From Goodfellowiella coeruleoviolacea (lineage in GTDB: Bacteria > Actinomycetota > Actinomycetes > Mycobacteriales > Pseudonocardiaceae), in contig NZ_JAMTCK010000011.1 in the NCBI RefSeq assembly GCF_024171785.1, positions 3,896 to 67,895 of the forward strand: 64,000 bases of DNA, given 5' to 3'. Positions within the stretch are counted from its first letter, which is position 1. Every line of letters begins with the position of its first letter. The position numbers and the translations under genes are program-made. Shown here one piece after another: positions 1 to 9,607 of the stretch. Below the pieces are notes generated by a model. The model was not told the DNA's origin and ran no database searches. It was given only the letters and a program-made list of their open reading frames with translations.

Positions 1-3000
1 GACACCACCACCCCACCACCCGACACCGCGACCGCCCCAGCCACCAACCCCACCCGCTCCTCGAACAACCCCGGCAACGTCCCCACAACCCGCCCAGACC
101 GTCCTGTTGGGCCGAGCAGACGCTGGCGTTCCGCCGCGTCCAGCACGTCGCTGCTGGCGACAGGCCGATCTGGGGCGGTTGTCATCAGGCTCAGCAGCGT
201 GAGCAACCGGGTCACCAGGAGCCTGGCGGCTTCCTCGTCACACGCGCCGTCCCGGTAGAGCAGCCGCAATCGCGGTCGTTCTCCGGGCAGCACGACCAGG
301 GTGAGCGGGTAGTGGGTGGCTTCGAGACCGCTGATGCCGGTGATCCGCAGTTCCGCGGCCACGCCGTTGATGGCGTCCAGGTCGAGCGGGTAGTTCTCCA
401 CCACGGTCACCGTGTCGAACAACTCGCCGATCCCGGCGGCCCGCTGGATGTCAGCCAGTCCGAGGTGGTGGTGCGCGATCAACCGCGCCTGCTCGTCCTG
501 CACCCGGGCCAGCAGCGCTGGCCACGGCTCGTCCGGGCGCAACCGCACCCGCACCGGGATCGTGTTGATGAACAGCCCCAGCATGTCCTCCACGCCACGC
601 AGGTCGGGCGAGCGACCGGACACCGTGGCGCCGAAGACGACGTCGTCCCGACCGGTCAGCCGGCCAAGCAACACCCCCCAGGCTCCCTGCAGCACCGTGT
701 TCAACGTCAGTCCGTGATCACGGGCCCACTCGGTGAGGCCGGCGGGAAGCTCTGCCGTGATCCGGTGCACGGCACCCGTGGCCACACCGGAGCGCACCGG
801 GACCAGCCGGGTCGGTTCGGCCACTCCGGACAGGGCCGCCTGCCAGGCTCGCGCCGCGGCCACTCGGTCCTGCTGGGCGAGCCAGGCCAGGTAGTCCCGG
901 TACGGCCGGGTCGCCGACGGCTGGGCAGCCGGCTCGTGTGCGGTGTACAACGCGAACAGCTCGCGCACCAGCAGGGGCATCGACCAGCCGTCCAGCAGCA
1001 GGTGGTGGTAGGTGACCACGAGGCGGTGCCGGCGCGGGCTCCGGTGCACCAGCGTCAGTCGGAGCAGCGGTGGTGCGGCCGGGTCCAGACCAGGTTCCTC
1101 GGCCAGCGCGGAATCAAGCCCGGAATCAAGCGCAGAATCAAGCGCTGAATCAAGCGCGGAATCCGCACCGTCCGCTGTGGACAGATCGATCTCGCGCCAT
1201 GGCACGGTCAGTTCGTGCGGCACGAACGACGTGGGTTCGCCGTTGTCGCGGTAGCGGAAACCAGCTCGCAGGTTCGGGTGCCTGGCGAGCAGGGCGTCAC
1301 CCGCGGCGCGCAGCCGCGCTGCGTCGACCGGCCCGTCCAGGTCGACGAGCAGCCGCTCCACGTACACCTCGGGGTCACCGTCGAACGTGGTGTGGTAGAG
1401 CAGTCCCACCTGCATCGGGGACAGCGGCCAGTCGTCCTGCCCGTGGTGCTCGTCGTGGCGGTGGTCCCACTGCTCACGCCGGTCCGGTGGCGGTTGCTCA
1501 CCCGGCGTGGTCGGGCGAGCAACCGCGGCCAGTGCGGCGGGAGTCCGGTGCTGGAACACCTCTTCCGGGCTGATCAGCAGTCCGGCTGCCCGAGCCGCGC
1601 GCACCAGGCGGAACGCCACGACGCTGTCCCCACCGAGGTCGAAGAACCCGTCATCGACACCGACCGCCGGCAGGGCCAGGGTCTCGGCGAACAACCGGCA
1701 CAGCAGTTGCTCACCTGGTGTCCGTGGCGCGCCGCTCGACACCAGCCCCTGCCAGTCCGGGGCTGGCAGGGCGGCGCGGTCCAGTTTGCCGTTGCCGGTC
1801 AACGGCAGTTCGTCCAGCGGGACAACGGCGGCCGGGATCAACGCCGGGGGCAGCCGGGAGGCGAGAAAGGCACGCAGCTCAGCCGGATCGGGCCGGCCAA
1901 CCACGTAGCACACCAGACGGCGCTGTCCCGGCTGGTCCTCCCGAACCAACACCACCGCGCGCTCAACCTCCTCGTGCCCGGCGAGCACGGCCTCGATCTC
2001 ACCCGGCTCGACCCGGATGCCTCGGATCTTGACCTGGTCATCGGTTCGGCCGAGGAACTCCAGATCTCCCGCACCGCCCCAGCGCACCACGTCGCCGGTT
2101 CGGTACATCCGCGCTCCGGACTCGCCGAAGGGATCGGCCACGAACCGTTCGGCTGTCAGGTCAGGCCGGTTCAGGTAGCCGCGCGCCAGTCCGGGGCCGG
2201 CCACGTACAGCTCCCCCGGCACCCCGACCGGTACCGGCCGCAGCGCGGCGTCGAGCACCCGGCAACGCACGCCGCTGATGGGCCGGCCGATCGAGATGGG
2301 CGTGTCCGCGTCGAGCGGTCCGCTCAGCGTGACCGCCACGGTCGTCTCGGTCGGCCCGTAGCCGTTCACCACGCGCCGCCCGGGCAACGCCCACCGGGCA
2401 ACGGTGTCCCGGTCCAGCACCTCCCCACCGATGAGCAGCCCACGCAGTGCGGGCAGCTCGATGTCGGGCACGGTCGCGAGCATGCTCGGTGTGGCGGTGA
2501 CATGGGTGATCGCCCGGTCGGCGAGTGCGGCGGCGAACGCCGCGCCGAGCACCCCGGCTCGTTCGGGCAGCACCAGGGTGGCGCCCGTGCACAACGGGGT
2601 CAGCAGGTCCGCGACCGACGGGTCGAAGGTGGGCGAAACCGCTTGCAACACCCGGCTTTCCGCATCGATGCCCAGCGCGTCGCGATGCGCTTCCACCAGT
2701 GCGGCCAGCCCGGCGTGTGCCACCACCACCCCCTTGGGGCGCCCGGTCGAGCCTGAGGTGTAGATCACGTACGCGGGGTGGTGTGCCAACAGCGGAGCGA
2801 GCCGGTCCGCGTCGGTGAGGTCCCGGGTGGACAGTTCCGCACCGGCGTGGACGATCTCGGTGGAGTCCACCAGCAACGCGGGCGCGGCGTCGTCGAGCAG
2901 CAAGGCGGTCCGCGCTGGCGGGTGCTCCGGGTCGACGGGCAGGTACGCGCCACCGGCCTTCACCACGGCGAGGACCGCGATCACCAGCTCCGGTGAGCGC

Positions 3001-3293
3001 GGCAACCGCAGCGCCACCACCGACTCCGGCCCGATGCCCAGGCGCACCAGGTGTCGCGCCAACTGGTTCGCGCTGGCGTTCAACTCCTGGTAGGACAGTC
3101 GTAGCGGCCCGCATTCCAGTGCGGTCGCGTCCGGATCGCGCCGCACCTGCGCCTCGAACAGCTCAGGCCAGGTCCGCGGAGTGGGCCCTGGCCCTGCTTC
3201 ACCCGGCGCTACCGGGTTGTGCGTGTCGCGCTGCCGCGCGGACCGGCTCGCGGCCCGGGCAGGTGGCCTCGGCAGCCGAATCGGATCGGTCAT
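1..3293 (-). CDS. Nonribosomal peptide synthetase, A-PCP-C-A..., 3' end outside window
   Basis: Open frame from ATG at 3293 to the left edge, so the C-terminal part is missing. It starts 3 nt after the stop of the KS/TE gene, implying one operon. Order seen: a short Pro/Arg-rich leader, an adenylation domain (about 45-540, with [20 protein letters not shown] and the A7/A8 motifs), a carrier domain with phosphopantetheine serine S557 in LGGDS, a condensation domain with HHLLLDG at 763-769, then the first ~25 residues of a second A domain at the edge. The binding-pocket residues I read from the first A domain are D-P-A-A-L-G-G-V-A, which match no classical code I know, so the substrate is open. 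The protein begins with A rather than C, unusual for an elongation subunit, so it may start a chain or receive it unusually. Position 1111-1158 carries an in-frame repeat. Confidence 0.93.
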   Translation of the reverse strand, partial: MTDPIRLPRPPARAASRSARQRDTHNPVAPGEAGPGPTPRTWPELFEAQVRRDPDATALECGPLRLSYQELNASANQLARHLVRLGIGPESVVALRLPRSPELVIAVLAVVKAGGAYLPVDPEHPPARTALLLDDAAPALLVDSTEIVHAGAELSTRDLTDADRLAPLLAHHPAYVIYTSGSTGRPKGVVVAHAGLAALVEAHRDALGIDAESRVLQAVSPTFDPSVADLLTPLCTGATLVLPERAGVLGAAFAAALADRAITHVTATPSMLATVPDIELPALRGLLIGGEVLDRDTVARWALPGRRVVNGYGPTETTVAVTLSGPLDADTPISIGRPISGVRCRVLDAALRPVPVGVPGELYVAGPGLARGYLNRPDLTAERFVADPFGESGARMYRTGDVVRWGGAGDLEFLGRTDDQVKIRGIRVEPGEIEAVLAGHEEVERAVVLVREDQPGQRRLVCYVVGRPDPAELRAFLASRLPPALIPAAVVPLDELPLTGNGKLDRAALPAPDWQGLVSSGAPRTPGEQLLCRLFAETLALPAVGVDDGFFDLGGDSVVAFRLVRAARAAGLLISPEEVFQHRTPAALAAVARPTTPGEQPPPDRREQWDHRHDEHHGQDDWPLSPMQVGLLYHTTFDGDPEVYVERLLVDLDGPVDAARLRAAGDALLARHPNLRAGFRYRDNGEPTSFVPHELTVPWREIDLSTADGADSALDSALDSALDSGLDSALAEEPGLDPAAPPLLRLTLVHRSPRRHRLVVTYHHLLLDGWSMPLLVRELFALYTAHEPAAQPSATRPYRDYLAWLAQQDRVAAARAWQAALSGVAEPTRLVPVRSGVATGAVHRITAELPAGLTEWARDHGLTLNTVLQGAWGVLLGRLTGRDDVVFGATVSGRSPDLRGVEDMLGLFINTIPVRVRLRPDEPWPALLARVQDEQARLIAHHHLGLADIQRAAGIGELFDTVTVVENYPLDLDAINGVAAELRITGISGLEATHYPLTLVVLPGERPRLRLLYRDGACDEEAARLLVTRLLTLLSLMTTAPDRPVASSDVLDAAERQRLLGPTGRSGRVVGTLPGLFEERVGLVAGAVAVSGGGVVV
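1111..1158. repeat. Four tandem 12-bp repeats inside the C domain
   Basis: Four head-to-tail copies of GAATCAAGCNCN run from 1111 to 1158. On the coding (minus) strand each encodes a four-residue Ala/Gly-Leu-Asp-Ser unit, giving an acidic/serine loop at about residues 712-728 of the partial NRPS, some 40 residues before the HHLLLDG motif. The repeat is in frame and looks like replication-slippage expansion of a surface loop. Codon use inside it (GAT, CTT, TCA/TCC) is less GC-rich than its surroundings. Confidence 0.9.
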
Positions 3294-3296
3294 CGG

Positions 3297-6200
3297 TCAC
3301 TCCCCCAGGTGTTGCGCCAGCACCCGGCCGACCTGGTCGAGTGCTGGTGGCCGCAGCAGGTTCTGATGGGTGGCGGGTACCGGAACCACCTCAAGCTCAC
3401 CGTCCACTACGTAGGGTCGCCACGCGGATGGCGCCGGGCGCGACTCGGCGTCCGCCATCGCTCGGATCAGCAGCACGTCTCCGCTGAAGGCCTGGGGAAC
3501 ATGCCGGTAGGTGAGTTCGGTGGAGTGCGCCAGCAGGGACAGGCCGGCCTCGGCGTGCCGCTCGTCCAACACCCCAGGCTCGAAGCCGGGTTCCTGCGCC
3601 GCGAGCGCACGCAGTTCCTCCCGGGAGGGTGGTGGGTGTTCAGCGGCGAACGCCGGATCGACCGGGTAGCTGTCCAGCAGGGCCAGCAGGCCGAGGCGTT
3701 CGCCGTCGCGCTGCAGGCGGACCGCGATCTCCTGTGCCACCAGCCCGCCGAAGGACCAGCCGATCAGGTGGTACGGGCCGGTGGACTGAACCGCACGGAT
3801 GTGGTCGAGGTAGTACGTGGCGATGTCCTCGACCGTCGCGTGCGGTTCGCTCAGCCCGTCCACGCCACGGGCCTGCAGCGCGTACACGGGTCGGTCGGGG
3901 CTGAGCTGCCGCAGCAGCCCGGCGTAACCCCAACCGAGGCCGCCGGCCGGCGGGAGGCAGAACAGCGGCGGCAGGGAACCCGTGGCCCGCAGGGCGAGCA
4001 GCGCGTCGAACTCGACGCCGTCGCGGTACCCGTCGAGCCGTTCGGCCACCCCGGCCACGGTCGGTGCCTCGAACAGCACACCGATTCCGATGTGGACCTG
4101 AAACGCCGTGTTGATCCTGTTGACCAGCCGGGTGGCCAGCAGGGAGTGCCCGCCCAGCGCGAAGAAGTCGTCGTCCACGCCGATGTCGCCGACTCCCAGC
4201 GCCTCGGCGAACAGCTCAGCGAGCAGCCGCTCCCTCGGCGACGCCGGACCTCGCGTCGAGGTGGTGACCGGCAGGTCGGGCGCGGGCAGTGCGCGCCGGT
4301 CCAGCTTTCCGTTCGGAGTGCTCGGCAGGCTGTCCAGGGCCACCACGGCGGCCGGGACCAGGTACGCGGGCAGTTCCTCGGCGAGGGCGGCGCGCAGTTC
4401 CGCCGGTTGCACGACCGCCCCGGCCGCTGGCACGACGTACGCCACCAGTCGCCGGTCGCCCGGTCGGTCCTCCCGTGCCACCACCGCGGCCCGCGCGACC
4501 TCGGCGCGCCGGTTGAGCACGGCCTCGACCTCACCCGGCTCGATCCGGAAGCCGCGGATCTTGACCTGGTCGTCGGCTCGGCCGAGAAACACCAGGTTGT
4601 CGTCTGCCAGCTGGCGTCCGAGATCGCCCGTGCGGTACATCCGACCCCCGGGCGGCCCGAACGGGTCAGCGACGAACCGCTGCGCGGTCAGCGCCGGCTG
4701 GTTGAGGTAGCCGCGGGCGAGACCGGGCCCGGCAACGTAGATCTCGCCGGGGACCCCGACCGGTACCGGCCGGAGCGCACGGTCCAACAGGTACACGCGC
4801 AAATCGGGCAGGGGCCGGCCGACAACACTGCCGAGCCCGGCCGAGGCCAACCGCGAACCGAGCCCGAGCCGGGTCACGTGCACGGTGGTCTCGGTGATCC
4901 CGTACATGTTCACCAATTCCGGCGCGCCCTCCGGATGCCGGGTGTACCAGTCCACCAGCGTGTCGAACCCCAGCGCCTCGCCGCCGAGGATCACCTGGCG
5001 CAGCGCGGATCCGCTGAGCGCGGTGGGGTCCTGCTGGTCCGCCCGGTTCAGCTCGGCGAACGCGGACGGCGTCTGGTTGAGCACGGTGACGCCCTCGCGC
5101 GCCACCAGGTGCACCAGGTCCTGGGGTGACCTGGCGACCTCCTGCGGCACGATGACAGCCCGTCCCCCGTGCAGCAACGCGCCCCACAGCTCCCAGACGG
5201 AGAAGTCGAACGCGTAGGAGTGGCACAGCGCCCAGACATCGCGGACCGTGAAGTCGAACTGGTCGGCGGTGCTGCGGAACAGCCGCACCACGTTCTGGTG
5301 CGTCACGACCACGCCCTTGGGTCTGCCGGTCGACCCCGAGGTGTAGATCACGTACGCGGGGTGCTGGGCGGTCAGCGGGCCCCGCCGGTCCGCGTCGGTG
5401 AGGTTGGCTGCCGCCGCACCGTCCACTGTGTCCTGCTCACCGAGCACGACGACGGGAACACCCACGTCCACCGGAGTCGCCGGGGTGGTGAGCACGGCCA
5501 CCGGTGCGGCGTCGGTGAGTGTCAGGGTGACGCGCTCCCCCGGGTACTCCGGATCGATCGGCAGGTAGGCCGCGCCCGTCTTGAGCACCGCCAGCGTCGC
5601 CACCACCTGGTCGAGCGACCGCGGCAGCAGCAGCGCCACCACCCGGTCTGGCCCGGCGCCGCGCTCGACCAGCACCCTGGCCAGCCGGTTCGCCCTGCCG
5701 TTGAGGTCCGCGTAGGACAGGTGTCCGGTGCCGTCCGACAACGCGATCGCGTCCGGTGTCCGCGCTACCTGTGCCTCGAACAACGCGGGCAGGGTCGACT
5801 CGGCAACCGGTCGCGCCGGCGGGGTCCAGTCCAGTGCCGGGCGCCGGACGTCGAGCGGCACCAGCGCGTCGGGCTCGCTGGCCAGCGAGCGCAGCAGTTC
5901 CAGGAGAGCGTCGGCGATCGACGCGATGGTGGCTCGGTCGAACAGCTGGGTGGCGTACTCCACCTGAACCGCGATGTCCGCGGTGTCCGCTGCTTCGATC
6001 AGCACGAACAGCAGGTCGTACTTTGCCGTGCCGAGTGCCATGCCGCCGAAGGAGGTCAGCCCGTCCGCACCGAAGTAGGAAACCTCCTGGCCCTCGATCT
6101 CGGTGAGCCTCGGGATCGTCTGGTGCACGTACATCACGTCGAACAGGGGGGTGCGCGCCAGGTCCCGCACCGGCGCGACCGCCTTGACCACCTCGTCGAA

Positions 6201-9200
6201 CGGGATCTCCTGGTGCTCCAGGCCCGCGGTGACCACGGCACGCACCCGGTTCACCAGCTCGCGGAAGGTGGGGCTGCCATCGAGGTCCGTGCGCAGCGCG
6301 ATGGTGTTGTTGAAGAAACCGATCAGGTTCCACAGTTCGAGCTTGCTGCGGCCCAGTGTCGGCGTGCCCACCACGATGTCCCGCTGGCCCGAGTACTGGG
6401 CGAGCAAGGCGGTGATCCCGGCCAACAGCACCATGAACAGCGTGGCGGACTCCTGGGTCCCCAGTTCCCGCAAGTCCCGCACCAACTCGGCCGGCAGGCG
6501 GAACTCGTGCACGTCCCCGCGGAAGTCCTTGCGGGCGGGCCGTGGTCGATCCGTGGGCAGCTCCAGGACGGGGGCGTCGTGGAGTGTGGCACGCCAGTAG
6601 GCCAGCTCGCCGTCGAGGGCGCCTGAGGCGACCAGTTGCCGTTGCCAGCGCGCGTAGTCCCGGTAGCGCACCGGAAGCGGTTCCAGCTGGGCCGGCCTGC
6701 CCTCGCGGCGCGCCCGGTACAGCTCGGCGAACTCGCTGCTCACGATCGCCGTGGCGAACCCGTCGTTGACCGCGTGGTGCATGGTGACGCAGATGACGTG
6801 GTCGTCCTCGGCGACCCGGATGACCATGAGCCGCAGCAGCGGGTCGTGTTCCAGGTCGTACGGACGGGTCAGTTCCGCGACGGCCGCCTGGTCGGCCGCG
6901 GTGGTCGGGTCGAGCGCGGTGGAGACGTCAACGAACTGGAAGAACCCCTCCAGGCGCGGGCGGATCACCAGGCGCGGCGCACCGTTGACCGCGAGGAAGT
7001 TCGAGCGCAGCACCTCGTGCCGGTCGGCCAGATCCTCGAAGGCGCCGCGCAGCGCGGCCACGTCCAGGAAGCCCCGCACCCGCGACCGCGTCGGCAGGTT
7101 GTACAGCGTGGTGCCTGGCTCCAACTGGTGGTGGAACCACATCCGTTCCTGCCCGAAGGAGAGCACCATGTCGTCGGAGCGCGTGATCGGTGGCAGGGGG
7201 TCCGCTGGTGCTGTCCGCTGCGCCTCCACGAACGCCGCCAGGTCGGCCAGCGAGGAGTGCTCGTAGGTGTCGAGCAGCTTCATGGTGACGCCGTACCTGT
7301 CCTGGATGAGCTGCACCAGCTGCATTCCGATGACGGAGTTCCCACCCATCTCGAAGTAGTCGGCGTCGTCCGGCACTTCGGTCTCGTGCAGCAGGGTGGC
7401 GAACAGACCGCGCAACCACTCCAAGACCGACCCGGTCGGCTGCTCCGGTGCCACCTCGGCCAAGCGCACCGCGGGCGGCAACACCCGGGGGGCGGCCGGC
7501 ACGCGCGGTGTCGACCCGTGCTCGGGCCAGCGGACGAGTTCGTCAGCGGACCGGGCCCAGCAGCGTTCACCGCGGAAGGGGTAGCCGGGCAGGGACAGCC
7601 GCGGGGTCGAACCCGCCGGCGTGACGACCGCCCAGTCCAGGTCCACACCCAGTTCGTAAAGCCGGCCGAGAGCAGTCGGCCACCCCGCGTCCCCGGCCGG
7701 CAACCGCAGCACCTCCGCGTCGGCGCGGCCGGCCAGACAACCGGTGAGCAACTCGCTGAGTTCACCACGCGGGCCGAGTTCGACGAACACCGTTGGAGCC
7801 GAGGCCAACAGCGCGTCGGCAGCGGCCCGCACCCGCACCGGGTCGGCCGGCCGGTGCTGTTCCGGATCGTCCACATCGGATTCGTCACCGGCCAGCAGGC
7901 GGGTCGCCCGCCGGGAGATCCCTGAGCTGAGGGTCGCCGCGATCCGAACGCCACAGCTGACGAGCCGGTGGTGGGCCGCCAACTGCGCGGAGACCAGGTC
8001 CGGTGTGCCCTCGCCGTCACCGGACAGCAGCGCGACCACCTGCCAGCCCCGTCGGGCCGGGTGTTCCCCGCCCGCCACGCGCAGCAGTGCCTCGGCCAGT
8101 TCGCCGGTGCTGCGCGCGGTCACGGCGACGCGGTGCTCGTAGTGGTCCCGCCCCTGGTTCAAGGTGACCGCGACCGCGTCCAGGTCTGGCCGCTGCGCCT
8201 GGAGCGCACTGCCCAACCGTTGGCACAGTTCGGCGAGCACGGCACCGGTGCGCGCTGACACACCGACCAGCACGGGCTCATCGCCACGCGTCGAGGCCGC
8301 GGGTCGGTCGGCTTCGACGGCCTGTTCCACCACGCAGTGCGCGTTGATCCCGCCCAGGCTGAAGGAGTTCACCCCGGCGCGCCGGGGGTGGCCGTTCGCC
8401 GGCCACGGCCGGCCCTCGGTGACGACCTCCAGCCCGGCAGCGTCGAGATCGATCCCGTCGGCCGGGCGTTCGAAGTGCAGCGAGGGGAACAGCTCGCCGT
8501 GGTGCACGCTCAACACCGCCTTGATCAGCCCGGCGATCCCACCGGCGTGATCGAGGTGGCCGATGTTGGTCTTCACCGAGCCGATCGGCAGCGGTGCCTC
8601 CGCGTCGTGTCCGCTCCTGGCCAACGCCAGTCCGTGCGCCTCGACCGCGTCCCCGAGCCGCGTCCCCGACCCGTGTGCCTCGATGTAGCCGGCGGTCGCC
8701 AGGTCGAGGCCGGCCAGCCGCCAGGCCGAACCGATCGCCTCCGCCTGGGCGGACGGGCTGGGTGTGCTGATGGTCGCCGAGTGGAACCCGTTGTGCAGCA
8801 CGGAGCTTCCCTGGATCACGGCGTAGATCGGGACAGCGTCGCGCAGTGCGCGCGCCACGGTGGTGAGCAGCAGTACGGCGCCGCCTTCTCCGCCTGCGGT
8901 GCCGTCGGCCCGGTGGTCGAAGGCGCGGCACCGACCGGTCGGGGACATCACCCCGGTGTAGCGGGACACCTCCTCGGCGGGTGGGCACACCGAACGCAGG
9001 CTCACCCCGCCCGCCACCGCGAAGTCCGCGGCACCCAGCACGAGTTCGCGGCAGGCGTGGTGCACCGCGACCAGTGACCCGTTGCAGCCGGTGTCCACGC
9101 CGTAGCAGGGGCCGACCGTGCCGAACCGGTAGGCGACCTGGGAGGGCAGCCCCGACGGGACCGTGCCGATCATGCTCAGCGTGTCCGGATCGCTGATCAG

Positions 9201-9572
9201 GTTCGCGTAGTCGGCGCTCGGTGCGCTGAACACCACCGCTGTGCGACTGCCGTGGAAGCTGGAGGGCCGGTAACCGGCGTCGGTCAGCGCGTTGTGGGTC
9301 AGGCACAGGGCGAGCCGGTGTTGCGGGTCGAGCACCTCGGCTTCCCGTTTGGACATTCCGAAGAAGCGGTGGTCGAACTCGTCGATGCGGTCCAGGTAAC
9401 CCAGTGGCCCGTAGTCGACGGCCGGGTCCAGGCAGGTCGACGCGGCGCGCATCGGTGGCATGGGGCGGACGGAATCCCGGCCCGCCCGCAGGTTCTCCAG
9501 GAAATCCGACAAGCTGTCGGCCTCCGGATACCGCAGGGCGATGCCCACGATCGCGACGCCGTAACCCGCCAT
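3297..9572 (-). CDS. Hybrid PKS-NRPS: KS, AT remnant, PCP, C, A(Thr), PCP, TE
   Basis: ATG at 9572 is preceded by a strong GAGGAGGAG ribosome site; the open frame extends further upstream but into the previous gene. The 2091-residue product has a ketosynthase (1-420) with complete triad C163/H300/H339, then a KS-AT linker and only the C-terminal end of an acyltransferase (FVELGPRGELSELL and the post-AT linker) with no GHSxG serine, a carrier (S746), a condensation domain (HHAVNDG, 932-938), an adenylation domain, a second carrier (S1810) and a type I thioesterase (GWSFGG, S1940; H2069). The A-domain pocket reads D-F-W-N-I-G-M-V-H-K, the classical L-threonine code. Inference: a ketide unit, possibly hydroxymalonate from the divergent cassette, is added in trans, then Thr, then release by hydrolysis or cyclisation. 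The TE protein is encoded in the middle of the operon, so gene order is not collinear with assembly. Confidence 0.95.
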   Translation of the reverse strand: MAGYGVAIVGIALRYPEADSLSDFLENLRAGRDSVRPMPPMRAASTCLDPAVDYGPLGYLDRIDEFDHRFFGMSKREAEVLDPQHRLALCLTHNALTDAGYRPSSFHGSRTAVVFSAPSADYANLISDPDTLSMIGTVPSGLPSQVAYRFGTVGPCYGVDTGCNGSLVAVHHACRELVLGAADFAVAGGVSLRSVCPPAEEVSRYTGVMSPTGRCRAFDHRADGTAGGEGGAVLLLTTVARALRDAVPIYAVIQGSSVLHNGFHSATISTPSPSAQAEAIGSAWRLAGLDLATAGYIEAHGSGTRLGDAVEAHGLALARSGHDAEAPLPIGSVKTNIGHLDHAGGIAGLIKAVLSVHHGELFPSLHFERPADGIDLDAAGLEVVTEGRPWPANGHPRRAGVNSFSLGGINAHCVVEQAVEADRPAASTRGDEPVLVGVSARTGAVLAELCQRLGSALQAQRPDLDAVAVTLNQGRDHYEHRVAVTARSTGELAEALLRVAGGEHPARRGWQVVALLSGDGEGTPDLVSAQLAAHHRLVSCGVRIAATLSSGISRRATRLLAGDESDVDDPEQHRPADPVRVRAAADALLASAPTVFVELGPRGELSELLTGCLAGRADAEVLRLPAGDAGWPTALGRLYELGVDLDWAVVTPAGSTPRLSLPGYPFRGERCWARSADELVRWPEHGSTPRVPAAPRVLPPAVRLAEVAPEQPTGSVLEWLRGLFATLLHETEVPDDADYFEMGGNSVIGMQLVQLIQDRYGVTMKLLDTYEHSSLADLAAFVEAQRTAPADPLPPITRSDDMVLSFGQERMWFHHQLEPGTTLYNLPTRSRVRGFLDVAALRGAFEDLADRHEVLRSNFLAVNGAPRLVIRPRLEGFFQFVDVSTALDPTTAADQAAVAELTRPYDLEHDPLLRLMVIRVAEDDHVICVTMHHAVNDGFATAIVSSEFAELYRARREGRPAQLEPLPVRYRDYARWQRQLVASGALDGELAYWRATLHDAPVLELPTDRPRPARKDFRGDVHEFRLPAELVRDLRELGTQESATLFMVLLAGITALLAQYSGQRDIVVGTPTLGRSKLELWNLIGFFNNTIALRTDLDGSPTFRELVNRVRAVVTAGLEHQEIPFDEVVKAVAPVRDLARTPLFDVMYVHQTIPRLTEIEGQEVSYFGADGLTSFGGMALGTAKYDLLFVLIEAADTADIAVQVEYATQLFDRATIASIADALLELLRSLASEPDALVPLDVRRPALDWTPPARPVAESTLPALFEAQVARTPDAIALSDGTGHLSYADLNGRANRLARVLVERGAGPDRVVALLLPRSLDQVVATLAVLKTGAAYLPIDPEYPGERVTLTLTDAAPVAVLTTPATPVDVGVPVVVLGEQDTVDGAAAANLTDADRRGPLTAQHPAYVIYTSGSTGRPKGVVVTHQNVVRLFRSTADQFDFTVRDVWALCHSYAFDFSVWELWGALLHGGRAVIVPQEVARSPQDLVHLVAREGVTVLNQTPSAFAELNRADQQDPTALSGSALRQVILGGEALGFDTLVDWYTRHPEGAPELVNMYGITETTVHVTRLGLGSRLASAGLGSVVGRPLPDLRVYLLDRALRPVPVGVPGEIYVAGPGLARGYLNQPALTAQRFVADPFGPPGGRMYRTGDLGRQLADDNLVFLGRADDQVKIRGFRIEPGEVEAVLNRRAEVARAAVVAREDRPGDRRLVAYVVPAAGAVVQPAELRAALAEELPAYLVPAAVVALDSLPSTPNGKLDRRALPAPDLPVTTSTRGPASPRERLLAELFAEALGVGDIGVDDDFFALGGHSLLATRLVNRINTAFQVHIGIGVLFEAPTVAGVAERLDGYRDGVEFDALLALRATGSLPPLFCLPPAGGLGWGYAGLLRQLSPDRPVYALQARGVDGLSEPHATVEDIATYYLDHIRAVQSTGPYHLIGWSFGGLVAQEIAVRLQRDGERLGLLALLDSYPVDPAFAAEHPPPSREELRALAAQEPGFEPGVLDERHAEAGLSLLAHSTELTYRHVPQAFSGDVLLIRAMADAESRPAPSAWRPYVVDGELEVVPVPATHQNLLRPPALDQVGRVLAQHLGE

Positions 9573-9607
9573 GTCTTCTCCTCCTCGTGAGCCGCCCGTC
9601 GCCGCCG

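Noticed and set aside
3219-5129. 636-codon plus-strand open frame
   Set aside because: Antisense to the TE, PCP and A domains of the hybrid synthetase, with no recognisable motif.
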